Positions 1 to 10,012 of a stretch of 64,000 nt of DNA are shown here, one piece after another; positions within the stretch are counted from its first letter, which is position 1, and each line of letters opens with the position of its first letter. The position numbers were made by a program, and so were the translations under genes. The DNA is taken from assembly GCA_014529385.2 (NCBI GenBank), contig CM043944.1, positions 172,670,740-172,734,739 on the forward strand. Reading direction: 5' to 3'. The notes under the pieces are model-generated. The model searched no databases. It was not told the origin of the DNA and worked only from the letters and a program-made list of their open reading frames with translations. This DNA is from Adiantum capillus-veneris (lineage: Eukaryota; Streptophyta; Polypodiopsida; Polypodiales; Pteridaceae).

Positions 1-1
1 T

Positions 2-1021
2 TTTTTCTTTCCCTTTATCCTTACCATTGTCAAGACTTATGACAGAGACAACCCTGTCCTCCCCTCCCGATGGTAGTGGAGGGATCTCTGCTAGTGCTTG
101 TGGTGGTGGAGGAGGGGGTCTCAATATTTGGATTGGTGGAGCCACGTGTGCATTTTGTCCATTTAGTGGCCTAGCTCGAGGAGGAGTGACTTGCTGGCGA
201 GGAGGCCGTCTTTGATTACCATTTCCTTGATAGCGTCGTGGATGGGGACAATAATACATGATGTGACCTACCTCTCCACAGTTGTAGCAAATGTACTCAC
301 GTGCTTGCCTTTGTCCTTCTTGTCTATTTCGTTCATTTCCTTGTTGGGGAGCCCTTACACCTTGAACCAGATTGATGGATAGGCTCTCTAGTTGATTGGT
401 GATTTGTTGAAGTAATTCTTGTTGAGAGGACTCTTGGTCTGTTGCTCCTGTCCCTGCTACTACCCTTGCCGTAGGTTGAGCTAACGGTGGAGGCTCCATT
501 CCCCCTTGTAGTTGAGCTTGGAATTTTAACTTCCTATCCTTCTCCCTTGCATAAGTCATAGCTTTATCAAAGGTATCTGGGAATTTACCTTTTACCTTTT
601 CTCGAAGGATGGGGTAAAGCCCTGCCAGGAAACAGTCCTTCTTTAGGCATTCTAGCGCCCTTTCTCCTTCACCTAGTGATGCACACCATCTCTCCCACAG
701 GTTGGAAAACTTTCCTTCATAGCTTCTATAGTCATTGGGTGATGTTTGGCGTAGCTCTAAGAGCTGTCTCCATATCTCCTCTGGAGGCTCATGGCGGCGA
801 AATTCTTCGATGAAGGCCATCTTTAAGGACTCCCAGTCTCTTCTTTCTTCAGGTGCCAAAGTTTGATACCATAATTTTGCACCTTCCCTCAAGACCAAAG
901 GAAAGGCCCTTAACTTAGTAGCTTCGTCATCCCTTCCCGATACCAGAAAGGCCATTTCCAAATTATCCAAAAAGTCTGGAGCAACCTCCCCAGGCTTACC
1001 ATAAAAATTAGGGAAGGCCAT
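2..1021 (-). CDS. Ty3-type Gag, 3' end outside window (element G)
   Basis: Reading leftward from an ATG at 1021, the frame stays open to the window edge, about 340 codons. An in-frame TAA lies eight codons upstream of this ATG, which supports the start. The first 200 residues read as a retrotransposon capsid region, rich in W and R and including a segment like YQTLAPEERRDWESLK. A proline/glutamine linker follows. A CCHC zinc knuckle (CX2CX4HX4C, residues C-YN-C-GEVG-H-IMYY-C) lies near 258-300, and then a basic and proline-rich tail. Gag packages element RNA into cytoplasmic particles. Protease and pol would lie left of position 1 and cannot be judged. No frameshift or stop is visible in the part present, so this copy may be fairly young. 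Confidence 0.8.
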   Translation of the reverse strand, partial: MAFPNFYGKPGEVAPDFLDNLEMAFLVSGRDDEATKLRAFPLVLREGAKLWYQTLAPEERRDWESLKMAFIEEFRRHEPPEEIWRQLLELRQTSPNDYRSYEGKFSNLWERWCASLGEGERALECLKKDCFLAGLYPILREKVKGKFPDTFDKAMTYAREKDRKLKFQAQLQGGMEPPPLAQPTARVVAGTGATDQESSQQELLQQITNQLESLSINLVQGVRAPQQGNERNRQEGQRQAREYICYNCGEVGHIMYYCPHPRRYQGNGNQRRPPRQQVTPPRARPLNGQNAHVAPPIQILRPPPPPPQALAEIPPLPSGGEDRVVSVISLDNGKDKGKEK

Positions 1022-1421
1022 AAGTGAGAGAGTAAACAATTACACAAACAGCTCCAATTTATTTTAAAATAGAGTATGGTAATTACAATTTGGAGCTTTA
1101 GCACAACTTAGCTCAAAATAGGATGAAGATCGACACATCAAAGGAATGGTAACAGTCTAGTAAGGGTAGAATGACAGGATGAGGAGAGCGCAAGATTTCC
1201 CCAAGTCTCTCGGCTCCAAACAACAGGGCTATTCTTTGCTGATAAAAGATTTTTCTATCAATACAAATATTCACACGGATATGACACACAAAATGGAAAG
1301 GAAACATGCGGGGATCATCATTCTCATTATTGGCATCCATACTTACACACAAGAGCCTAGCTTAGTTGCACCACCTTGGGACCAATGAGCCTGATTAGCC
1401 ACAGAAGGTCAACACCTCGGA

Positions 1422-1886
1422 TCACTTCGACTCTTCCTGATGCATCTGTGAAGACGTAAGGCGTGATGGCAACACTTTGTACAATGGCCTTTTAGCAAGC
1501 AACAATTGGATGCTATTACCATAATCAGCATGACGAATGAAAGTGACACCATTAATGTGCAGCACATCATCAACTAAGATAGTTTCCTTAGATTGAGATA
1601 ACTTCTTGAAAATTAGCAGCAAAGGTAGGGCAGGGAGGCTTTTCACCCGGTCTCCAAAGCACTTTGGACAATATCCAAAGTGATCTTCACGCAGACAGGA
1701 GGTTGGCTTGGGATTGGTGGTGTTTGGATTCACAAAGTGCACTGGGAGCACTCGCAGACGGGCGGCAATCTTGTAGGCAAGCCTTTGCCTCTTTGCTTCA
1801 GGAGGATTTAGGGGTGAGAGTCGTGGTTGCAAGTTGGAGGTTGAAGTTGGTTGCTCACTAGCCTTTTTCTTGCCTGTAGTGGTCAT
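1422..1886 (-). CDS. hypothetical basic ORF in leader of element G
   Basis: Open frame of about 154 codons from an ATG at 1886 (MTTTGKKKAS). The N-terminus is lysine/arginine-rich, and the middle has a Cys cluster (CLREDHFGYCPKC) followed by a hydrophobic stretch. I do not recognise a family. It lies between the putative primer site and the gag start of element G, so it is either a leader-encoded protein of that element, part of a spliced leader, or chance. It could equally be a fragment of an older insertion. Confidence 0.25.
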   Translation of the reverse strand: MTTTGKKKASEQPTSTSNLQPRLSPLNPPEAKRQRLAYKIAARLRVLPVHFVNPNTTNPKPTSCLREDHFGYCPKCFGDRVKSLPALPLLLIFKKLSQSKETILVDDVLHINGVTFIRHADYGNSIQLLLAKRPLYKVLPSRLTSSQMHQEESK

Positions 1887-1923
1887 GTAATCCCTTATTA
1901 ATGAGATTAAGCCAAATGCTACC

Positions 1924-2115
1924 TTACGCTTGAGCACGCACTGCGGCCTTGGGCCACTTAGGTGTAGAGGTGATCTTCCTCCTCTTAGTCGGCTCCTCAG
2001 GAAAGAGAGGTCTGGTGATGCTTTCTCTTCCCTTAATGTGTGTCACAGTACCTTCGTGTATGTTGATGTAGAATATTTCAAGCTCGTGTGCGTTGGAGGT
2101 TTCTGGAGCACTCAT
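1924..2115 (-). CDS. hypothetical short ORF in leader of element G
   Basis: Open frame of about 63 codons from an ATG at 2115 (MSAPETSNAHE); the frame extends upstream with only a TTG start. It overlaps or abuts its neighbours on both sides. No domain is recognised. Its only support is position: it belongs to a run of three closely packed minus-strand ORFs between the primer site and gag. Confidence 0.15.
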   Translation of the reverse strand: MSAPETSNAHELEIFYINIHEGTVTHIKGRESITRPLFPEEPTKRRKITSTPKWPKAAVRAQA

Positions 2116-2135
2116 AGGTTGAGAGGAGAGGTATA

Positions 2136-2321
2136 TCAAGCTCTTCTTCTCACTCTCCTTCGTTGGCGACGATCACGACCAAGGCGTGTAGAAGAACTTA
2201 CTTCTTGAACTTCAATGACACTGCAACCTGGTAACAAGACCTCGATGAAAGCTTTTAAGGCCTCTAAAGCCTCCTCCTCTTCTGTTCTCCAATTTGCAAA
2301 CTCCTCACGCCATTCGTCCAT
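2136..2321 (-). CDS. short acidic ORF just after primer site of element G
   Basis: An ATG at 2321 opens 61 codons about 50 nt downstream of the putative primer-binding site. The N-terminal 40 residues are acidic and heptad-like (MDEWREEFANWRTEEEEALE), suggesting a short coiled coil. The rest is arginine-rich. A strong donor-like GTAAGT (2201-2196 on the minus strand) falls after codon 40, so the coding part may be an exon of 2202-2321 spliced to something downstream. I could not find an acceptor that joins it in frame to the gag ATG at 1021. Confidence 0.25.
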   Translation of the reverse strand: MDEWREEFANWRTEEEEALEALKAFIEVLLPGCSVIEVQEVSSSTRLGRDRRQRRRVRRRA

Positions 2322-2370
2322 GTTAAAGATTGCACATCTTCATTGCTTGTGGACTGAAGGTCTGTGTAGC

Positions 2371-2390
2371 CCTCCTCCGTGGGGGCACCA
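2371..2390 (-). other. putative primer-binding site of element G
   Basis: The minus strand reads TGGTGCCCCCACGGAGGAGG three bases after an LTR end of the form ...CTATCA (2394). It resembles the TGGCGCCCAC-type primer sites of several large plant Ty3 elements. The tRNA is not assigned. Confidence 0.45.
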
Positions 2391-2393
2391 AAA

Positions 2394-2696
2394 TGATAGC
2401 GAGAAAAAGAGCAGTGCAATCGGGTGGCCTCTGTACTCGAGCACACTCCACAAACCACGCCTCATGCAAACAAGCAAAGAACAAAACAAAGGGGGCACCA
2501 CCCTAAATTAAGAGGTTTAGGGACCTCACACATAGTGCACATAGGCAAGTGAGATTTCTGGCATTATGATGGCATCAAAACATATGGCAAAACACATAGA
2601 AACGAAGCTTAGGGACCTTATGTAGCATATATATACACAAGACATCAGCTTAACAATACAACGGCATCTGATCATACATAACAAGGATATAGAGAA
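2394..2696 (-). repeat. 5' LTR of element G, inner (U5) part
   Basis: Begins on the plus strand with TGATAGCGAG (LTR end ...CTATCA on the minus strand) directly beside the putative primer site. It continues to 2696, where element A is inserted, and the rest resumes at 11612. The junction is proven by the GAGAA duplication at 2692-2696 and 11607-11611. Confidence 0.5.
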
Positions 2697-4288
2697 TGTA
2701 ACATTTAATGGCCTAAAATCTTATGTGTAGCGGAAATTAGTATGAACATAGTGGGCATTTCATTAGAATAGATTCCTAATGAGAATTACAAGAGTGCTTG
2801 GGTGGAGAGAGCAACAAAAAGCATAACACCTAGTTAGATAGCATCGACAATACTTTCAAAAGAGAGAGCAATTAAGCTATTGACAATAGTTGAGGACCGG
2901 ATTTGCATGGAGCCGGTCCCCCCTCCAAAAGGCTTTGTATTATGGTTTCTCCCATCAAGAGAGACATTGTACAATACAATTCTTTGTGTTCCTTCAAGAC
3001 TAGCTAGTGCAATGAAGATGGAAGCTTCATACACCAAGCAAAACACTTAATCAAACACAACTTGAATTATCCCCGTTCTCAGACCCAAGACCTCACACAC
3101 CTTCGAAGATGGTGAGAGCTAGCAGGGTATGAGAGTAGATTGAGAGGAAAAAGAAGTATCTTACGAGAAAGATGTACATCTCCTCACATAATCACTCATA
3201 TTAGCATAGCTTAGCTTAGTAATTAGCTTGGTAGAGAAGATGAGCATGCAATGAAGCTTGGCTCTTGGTTGGATTTGCATCCACATGCCAAGAGAGTGTT
3301 GATGTAGGCGTCTATCTCACAAGCTTCGAGTAGGTGATGAGCTCTCCATTAAAGCTTGGGAGGAGATAGAGTATTCTTCCTTCACACATGGTCAAGTGTG
3401 AGTGTGTGTGTGTCAATGCCAAGCAAAAATCAGCCCTCCCTCTCTCTTGGGCGAGCCCTAGCTGCTAAATAAGTCTGGCTTTTGCCTCATTGGACCTCCC
3501 CAGGTCAAGCCAATAGGAATTAAGCAGCATAAGTGATAGCCTTTAGACATGTGTCCCCCTTTCCCCTTTTGTGAGAGCTTTAGATAATTAAATAATTAGA
3601 CAAAACTCTCATTGGACCCCTTTGTCTCCTGGCCAATAGGAATCAGGCAAGCCATGAGGCTTCTGAATGCTCATTGGACCCTTTGGGAGGCTGCCCAATA
3701 ATCTTCTAGGAGACTTATTTCTCATTGGTTTCTTTTATTAAATGTTTTTAAATTAATTAAACTACATTTACTCTAGCTTAATTCTCATTGGTCCACTTCA
3801 AGGGTCTTCCAATAGGAATTGGGCACACCTTGTGGGCATCTGGCCTAGGGAGCTGACATGTGTCCCTCATTCCCTTTGTGTAAAGGGAGCCTGTGTGTGT
3901 GTGTGTGTGGCTTTCTCTCTCATCCCCTAGCTTTGGGGCTCGCCCCCTCCCATGTAGGGATGAGCAAAGACTTTTAGGGCTCACACAAAGCATCCAATTT
4001 TCCCTAGGGTTGACCTTTGGACACAACCTTTGAATTTTGGAACCTTAGCATTTTGGAAGTCTTAATGGGCTGAACCTTAAGGTCTTTTTGGCCCATTGTT
4101 TCACATGGCTCTTTTGCAGATGGCCCCCCCTTTGGATCCCTATTTTCCCTCCTTTGGATCCCTACTGTGGCCGGTCTGCTAGCTTAACCAATATTCTAGC
4201 TTTTTCTCCCTTGGCACTTCCCCACATTAAATGATCAGTTTAATATGAGAAAATCATTTAGGAGAATTAGATATTGATTATTATGACA
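2697..4288 (-). repeat. 3' LTR of element A
   Basis: On the plus strand it starts TGTAACATTTAATGG and ends TTATTATGACA. It is near-identical to 10013-11606. The U3 part is dense in CCAAT and ATTGG boxes (roughly 3480-3830). A 70-codon ORF at 2834-3046 recurs in all LTRs of this family but lies in the repeat and is not taken as a gene. Confidence 0.95.
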
Positions 4289-4326
4289 TTACCTCTCTCT
4301 TGAAATCATAGTCGTCCTCGACTATG
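4289..4326 (-). promoter_or_regulatory. Polypurine tract and AGGA-loop hairpin, element A
   Basis: On the minus strand, arm CATAGTCG, loop AGGA, arm CGACTATG (4326-4307) form a perfect 8-bp hairpin. Eighteen bases follow (ATTTCAAGAGAGAGGTAA), then the LTR start TGTCATAA. The purine-rich run is the expected primer for plus-strand DNA synthesis. Similar hairpins at the same spacing occur in elements C, D, H and K. Confidence 0.8.
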
Positions 4327-4645
4327 GTGTAGAGAAGATAAAGCATATGCATGAGTCCTTTTCTTAGCGGGTAGAGGATCCCTATGTTACCCTACGACAT
4401 CATTCCATAATGGATGACTAGTCCATTTGGCGCTTGAGAGCCTGAGGCTGCCGCAAGCATGTCTGCACATTAGTCCTATCAGTCTTCCATAGTAGAGTGA
4501 CAAGCTCTACTTGGTGTTTGGGAGACGTCGTCTCCGCAAACTTGATCTAAGCATGCATACTACTTCATTTTTGTGCACAAATAAAGAAAAAGAGAGTCTT
4601 ATAAGACAAAATATTTTGTTCATTTTTAACATTTTGTACATTTGC

Positions 4646-7600
4646 TTACTCTTGGGAAGCATTGTAAGCATTGACAAGGTTTAGGTTATCCTTTAATTGT
4701 ATGCCTTGCATCCATCTAGCATCTTCAAAAGGATAATTCTTAAACTTAATAAGATATCGTCGGATAGTCTTACCGCCTCTTAATACCTTGTCTTCATGTC
4801 GGAGAATGGACTCGGGCTGCAGCACCTCCTCGTGGTCCTCGATCTCCGGTGGGTCTTCAATAGTTGGTTCTTGAGGTGGCTCTCCTTTGTAAGGCTTTAA
4901 GAGGCTCACATGAAAAGCATTGTGTATGAGCCAATGATTGGGCAACTTAAGTTGATAGGCCATCTCATTGATTGGCCTAAGAATCTGGAAGGGACCATAG
5001 TATCTTTTTGCTAGTTTAGCATAGTACTTTTGGTGGCCCGTAGGATTCTTGCCCGTCGTGTGCCTTAATCGAGCCTTGGGAAACTTTAACAAGACCCAAT
5101 CGTTTTCTTTAAAGGCTTGGGCTCTTCTGTGCTTGTCAGCAGCAGCCTTTTGCCTTTGCTGTGAGATAGAGATAGCATCCTTAATCTTTTGGAAAGATTC
5201 TTGTAGGTCTCGGCTATACTCATCTGCAGCGAAGATCTTCCCATGTACCTTAAGTAGCAAGGGACTTTTTGATCTTCCCTCAATTACCTCGAAAGGTGCT
5301 TTTCCTGTGGAAGTATGTACAGTGTTATTGTAAGCATACTCTACTAAAGGTAAGTACTTCTCCCATTGGGATCTTTGATCTACTTCCGTTACATAGGCTT
5401 TTAGTAGATCAAGAATGGTTAGGTTAGCTATTTCACTTTGGCCATCAGTTTGTGGATGATAGGCCGAAGAGAAGTTTAGCCTTGTTCCTAAATTCTCAAA
5501 GAGACCCTTCCAGAAATTACTGGTCATTCTAGGATCTCTATCCGACACTATGGACATTGGCAAGCCATGGTACTTGAAAATTTGTGAAATGAAGAGGGTT
5601 GCCATTTGATGGGCTTTGATAGTCTTTTTGACAGGTATAAAATGAGCTTGTTTACTGAACCTGTCTACTATCGTCCATATTCCCGTATTCCCATGGATAG
5701 ACTTAGGCAATCCAAAGATAAAATCCATGGATATGCTCTCCCAAGGTGAATTAGGGATTGGCAAGGGTTGAAGCAATCCAAGTTGCTTCCCTCTATCAAA
5801 TTTTGTCTTTTGACATACCACACATTTGGAAACATACTCGTGTATGTTCACTTTCATGGTAGGCCAATAGAAATATGTTTCAATTCCCTTTAGGGTAGAC
5901 TGAATCCCTCTATGCCCCGCATATGGGGGAGCATGAGATTCATACATTACTTTCTCACGTAGTGAGTTAGTAACGCATAGTCTATTGCCATAGAGAAGAT
6001 AACCATCTTGTAAAGTAAATGGTTCTTCTTTCTTCCCTAATGCAAGGGCTGAAATCACATCTCTAAAATCGGGATCAATAGCATACTCATCTATCATTGA
6101 AGATAGATCATTGTGAGTTGCTATGGAAACCGCATTCACTCTCGGTCGTCTTGAGAGTGCATCGGCTACTTGATTATGCTTGCCAGCAATGTGAGCAATA
6201 TGAAAATGAAATTGCGAAAGGAAATTTGCCCACCTCATTTGTTTGTCGGAAAGCTTGGTCTGCGTCATGAAGTACTTAAGACTTTGGTGATCCGTTCGCA
6301 GAATGAAAGGAGTCCCCAATAAATAGTGCTTCCATGAGTCTAAGGCATGTAGAACTGCAAGGAGTTCTTTTTCGTATATGCCTAGAGCTTGCTCAACAGG
6401 GTCGAGCCTTCGACTCTCATAGCCTATGGCGTGCCCTTCTTGGAGTAAAACAGCCCCAAGGCAATCACCACAAGCATCACATTGGACCTCAAATGGTTTT
6501 GAGAGATCCGGTAGTGTAAGCACAGGTTGAGAGATAAGCTTTTCTTTAAGCTTTTCGAAAGCATTGTTCTCCTTAGCAGACCACGTATACCTAACATTTT
6601 TCTTTGTTAGGTCATGTAATGGTCCCGCAATTCGTGAGAACTTTTCTATGAAGCGTCTATAGTATGCACACATACCTATAAAGCTTCTTAGTTCATGAAG
6701 ATTCCTTGGTTTAGGCCATCCTTTTATTACCTCTAACTTGGATGGATCCATTTGGATTCCATCTTGAGAGATAATGTGACCTAAATATTGAATCTCTTGC
6801 AAGAAAAATTCACTTTTCTTTCGATTAACATAAAGTTTATTCTCTTTTAAAACATGAAATATTACCTGGAGGTGTTGCTTGTGTTCCTCCAATGAATTAG
6901 AGTAGATGACAATATCATCAAAGAACACTCCAGTGAAGGTTCGATGAGGCCTGAACAGCTTCTCCATCAAGCGGTTGAATGTGGCTGGTGCATTAGTCAA
7001 GCCAAAAGGCATGACAATGTATTCGTAAAGACCAAATGTAGTACGAAATGCGGTCTTTACAATGTCTTGATCAACTATCCTTATTTGATGATAGCCACTT
7101 TTTAGGTCAATCCTACTGAAGTAGGTCGATCCTTGTAGCTTATCAAATAGGTCTTCTACCCTTGGAACGGGAAACCTATTCTTGATAGTGATCCTATTTA
7201 GTGCTCTATAGTCGACACACATACGATATGTGCCGTCTTTCTTTTGCACTAATAGCACAGGTGAGCAAAATGGAGATGAGCTAGGCCTAACCATACCCTT
7301 CTCAACTAACTCATGCACTTGCCGCATAATCTCCTCTTGTTGAGCTTGAGAAACTCTATAAGGAGGTTTGTTAGGCGGTGAACTTCCTGGAAGAAGTTCA
7401 ATTGCATGGTCGTCATTACCTCGTTTAGGAGGTAGCTCACAAGGGATGTCATCAATAAAGACATCTTGAAACCCCTTGAGAAAATTGGATAACTCTAATT
7501 CCTTTTGGTTGCTTTTATTTTCTTTTGCTAAAGCATTAGGTTCATTTTGAGAATCTTTAACAAAAATCATGTACACGGAAATAGAGCTCTTTATTGACTT

Positions 7601-9595
7601 GTTGAAAGCTGGTGTATGTACAATGGGGATGGTGTTACCCATCTCCCTAGAATCTATATACATGTCCTTTTCCCTGAACTTAAAGGAGATTCTCCTTTCA
7701 GGAAATTTAACATGGGCAGCCAGGCGGTCAAACCATGGTGCCCCTAGAATTACATCCTCATGCTTGAGAGGAGAGATAAAGAAGTCCTCTTTGTCCACAT
7801 AGCCTTGGACATGAAGCCTCAATTTCCCGATTAAGGGAGTGACTGAAGCTTCTTGCCCCTTGAAGGCGCTGTCTGCGGGTAGGATATCTCCCATCTCGTA
7901 GGATTGTTTGCCTAGCTTGGTGGCTAACTCCATAGATATGAAATTGTGAGTAGAACCAGGGTCAAAGAGAATAAACGCATCATGTTCTCTTACCTTTCCC
8001 CAAGCATGGCATAGAGGAGATCCTTTGTGGTGAGTTTGGTGAATCTCCTCCTCTTGGATTTCAACCAAAGAAGCTCTAGGAGGATCTTGGCGGTTGTTCT
8101 TTTGGGGACAAGCGCGGTACGCATGCCCTTGTTCGCCGCACTTGAAACACCGGTTATCTTTACGATAACGCTCAAGCTCTTCAGGAGAGAGTTTATTCTT
8201 TCCTTTGTAAACTCCCTTCTCTTTAGCTTTGTTGGAATTGCCCTTAGGAGACTTTTGGACATTGTCCTTCCCCTTAGGCTCATTGGAACCCTTGTTTTCC
8301 GGGGGCTTATTATTTCTTTTACCCCCCGTTTGGAAATTGATTCGCGAGGCCACCATAGTATGGTGTATTACCGCCGATATGGTACGTGGCCTTTGGGAGT
8401 TGACATACTCCGCCATTTCTTCGGTTAAGCCCGCACAAAATTGTTGCTTTTGCTCTCCAAAATCCAACTTTTTGAAGACAGTGGCTTTGAGTTGTAGGTC
8501 CCAAAACTTGTCTACATATTTGTGGATGGATTCATTGGGAGAGAGCTTTAAGCTTCGCCATTCGGTGAGTACTTTGTCTTTGGCATCGGTGGCCAAAAAC
8601 TGCTTCATAATGGAAGCTCTTAAAGCCTTCCATGTTCGTGGAGCTTCACCGTTGGCTCGTAGGCTAGACCACCATTGTCTGGCGGACTTTTGAAAGTGCA
8701 TAGCTACATGGCGTAGCTTAGAGGACTCCGTGAAGCCCTCATCTCCAAACGCCGCATCGAATTGTTGGATAAAGGCCAAAACTTTGTCTGTAGCACCGAA
8801 GGTGCCATCATAGGTAAGGAAAGAGATGCTCTTCCCTCCCTCTTTGAATTTCTTCAGCTTGGACGACCTCTTCCATGCGGCATAGGATTTCCTATGGCCT
8901 CTTCTTTTTGATGGTTCAAAAGTTGCACCATCACTTTCTTCAGAAGATGAAGAATTTGAAGAAGGTGGAGAAGAGGGTGACCTCTTTCTCGCCTTTTTCT
9001 TGTCTTGATCTTTGTCGTCTTCACCATAGCTTTCATAAGAGGAAGAGGATGAAGAAGATGGAGAAGAGGGTGTCCTCTTTCTCGCCTTTTTCTTCTCTTG
9101 CTTTTTATCATCCCTCTTTGAATTATGGCGTGGAGAAGAGTGTAATGGTCTCCTCCGCTTTGGTGGTGATGGAGAGCGTTTAGCCCGCCGTCTTCGTGGA
9201 GCCATCTCCGCCGAGGTGGCGGGAGACTCGCTTCTTTCTCGTTCCTTCGGTGGAGGCTCTTGAGTTCTCCTTTGGGAAGGAGATGCATCATCAAGAAGTA
9301 AGTTCTTGAGCCCTTCATATGGATTCTCTTCTTCTTCCCGAATCGGAGAGAGACCTCTTTTGGTAGTCTCACAAGGAGGCTTCCTAGGTGTTCTCTCGTC
9401 ATGGTGATGAGCTTGGAGAATCCCGTGAGCACGGAGCTGACGTTGCACTTCACTTTGGAGAGATGGATTGCCCATGGCTTGTTGAAGCCTAGAAACAAGA
9501 TAGTTAACAAGCATTGAAGCATCATTAGTAGCTTGCTCATGAGCAAAATCAAAGTTATCAACATTAATTTCACTCTCTTTACTATTGTCAGCCAT
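4646..9595 (-). CDS. Gag-Pol polyprotein of element A, intact
   Basis: One uninterrupted frame of 1649 codons from ATG at 9595 (MADNSKES). Order: an Arg/Ser-rich N-terminal region with two KKKARKR repeats (about 130-225), capsid-like region (about 265-420), CCHC zinc knuckle (C483-C496), and retropepsin with DPGS at 545-548. Reverse transcriptase follows with FFDD (catalytic Asp 893 and 894), then RNase H, then integrase with an HHCC zinc region near 1220-1260 and catalytic D1291, D1352, E1388 (a D-35-E spacing). A GPF/Y-like module lies near 1530 and a chromodomain near 1590-1640. Gag and Pol are fused without a frameshift, as in many chromoviruses. The protein should be self-cleaved in the particle. 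The protease DPGS differs from the usual DTG/DSG. The chromodomain likely steers integration to marked chromatin, a known role in this lineage. Confidence 0.95.
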   Translation of the reverse strand: MADNSKESEINVDNFDFAHEQATNDASMLVNYLVSRLQQAMGNPSLQSEVQRQLRAHGILQAHHHDERTPRKPPCETTKRGLSPIREEEENPYEGLKNLLLDDASPSQRRTQEPPPKERERSESPATSAEMAPRRRRAKRSPSPPKRRRPLHSSPRHNSKRDDKKQEKKKARKRTPSSPSSSSSSSYESYGEDDKDQDKKKARKRSPSSPPSSNSSSSEESDGATFEPSKRRGHRKSYAAWKRSSKLKKFKEGGKSISFLTYDGTFGATDKVLAFIQQFDAAFGDEGFTESSKLRHVAMHFQKSARQWWSSLRANGEAPRTWKALRASIMKQFLATDAKDKVLTEWRSLKLSPNESIHKYVDKFWDLQLKATVFKKLDFGEQKQQFCAGLTEEMAEYVNSQRPRTISAVIHHTMVASRINFQTGGKRNNKPPENKGSNEPKGKDNVQKSPKGNSNKAKEKGVYKGKNKLSPEELERYRKDNRCFKCGEQGHAYRACPQKNNRQDPPRASLVEIQEEEIHQTHHKGSPLCHAWGKVREHDAFILFDPGSTHNFISMELATKLGKQSYEMGDILPADSAFKGQEASVTPLIGKLRLHVQGYVDKEDFFISPLKHEDVILGAPWFDRLAAHVKFPERRISFKFREKDMYIDSREMGNTIPIVHTPAFNKSIKSSISVYMIFVKDSQNEPNALAKENKSNQKELELSNFLKGFQDVFIDDIPCELPPKRGNDDHAIELLPGSSPPNKPPYRVSQAQQEEIMRQVHELVEKGMVRPSSSPFCSPVLLVQKKDGTYRMCVDYRALNRITIKNRFPVPRVEDLFDKLQGSTYFSRIDLKSGYHQIRIVDQDIVKTAFRTTFGLYEYIVMPFGLTNAPATFNRLMEKLFRPHRTFTGVFFDDIVIYSNSLEEHKQHLQVIFHVLKENKLYVNRKKSEFFLQEIQYLGHIISQDGIQMDPSKLEVIKGWPKPRNLHELRSFIGMCAYYRRFIEKFSRIAGPLHDLTKKNVRYTWSAKENNAFEKLKEKLISQPVLTLPDLSKPFEVQCDACGDCLGAVLLQEGHAIGYESRRLDPVEQALGIYEKELLAVLHALDSWKHYLLGTPFILRTDHQSLKYFMTQTKLSDKQMRWANFLSQFHFHIAHIAGKHNQVADALSRRPRVNAVSIATHNDLSSMIDEYAIDPDFRDVISALALGKKEEPFTLQDGYLLYGNRLCVTNSLREKVMYESHAPPYAGHRGIQSTLKGIETYFYWPTMKVNIHEYVSKCVVCQKTKFDRGKQLGLLQPLPIPNSPWESISMDFIFGLPKSIHGNTGIWTIVDRFSKQAHFIPVKKTIKAHQMATLFISQIFKYHGLPMSIVSDRDPRMTSNFWKGLFENLGTRLNFSSAYHPQTDGQSEIANLTILDLLKAYVTEVDQRSQWEKYLPLVEYAYNNTVHTSTGKAPFEVIEGRSKSPLLLKVHGKIFAADEYSRDLQESFQKIKDAISISQQRQKAAADKHRRAQAFKENDWVLLKFPKARLRHTTGKNPTGHQKYYAKLAKRYYGPFQILRPINEMAYQLKLPNHWLIHNAFHVSLLKPYKGEPPQEPTIEDPPEIEDHEEVLQPESILRHEDKVLRGGKTIRRYLIKFKNYPFEDARWMQGIQLKDNLNLVNAYNASQE

Positions 9596-9998
9596 TCTAA
9601 CAACTTTTAGGTGTAAACTTTTTAGGTGTACTTTGGCACTTCAAGCCCTAGTTGCTACTCCTCTTTACCCCTTTAGAAAAAGCACTCAAGCTACTGTACC
9701 CGCGGCTCGAATACCATTAATTGCAAGGAATAGAAGAGAGGGTCTTTCGACACCAAGACAGCACCGGCTCCTGTCAAGCTTCTATTAGCTCAATAGTGGT
9801 TAAGCCGTAGGCAAGCCCCGTAGGACTCCACTATTAAGACCATAGCTCTCGACGGTGATGCCCCGTTAACTGCACAAAGGCAGGCGCACTGCAAGGCTGA
9901 AAAATCCCTATTCTACTTACTCACAGGCAATTAATAATACCAACCATTTGTAGCTAGCTTGAGGACCTCCCTTCTTGAGCAAGAAAAGAGAAACCTTG

Positions 9999-10011
9999 AG
10001 ATCTGATACCA
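9999..10011 (-). other. Primer-binding site of element A (initiator tRNA-Met type)
   Basis: The minus strand reads TGGTATCAGATCT one base after the LTR end. The usual complement of plant initiator tRNA-Met is TGGTATCAGAGC. Element B has TGGTATCAGAGCTC, so A carries a G-to-T change at the eleventh base. Confidence 0.85.
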
Positions 10012-10012
10012 A

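Noticed and set aside
2834-3046. 70-codon ORF repeated at 2834, 10150, 16451 and 23768
   Set aside because: It lies in the four LTR copies of one family and is conserved only because the LTRs are recent copies. No domain.
8854-9603. 249-codon frame overlapping the start of gag-pol in A (and 17210-17959 in B)
   Set aside because: Its first codon is TTG, and its openness follows from the repetitive Arg/Ser-coding DNA. Retained in B only because B is a recent copy.
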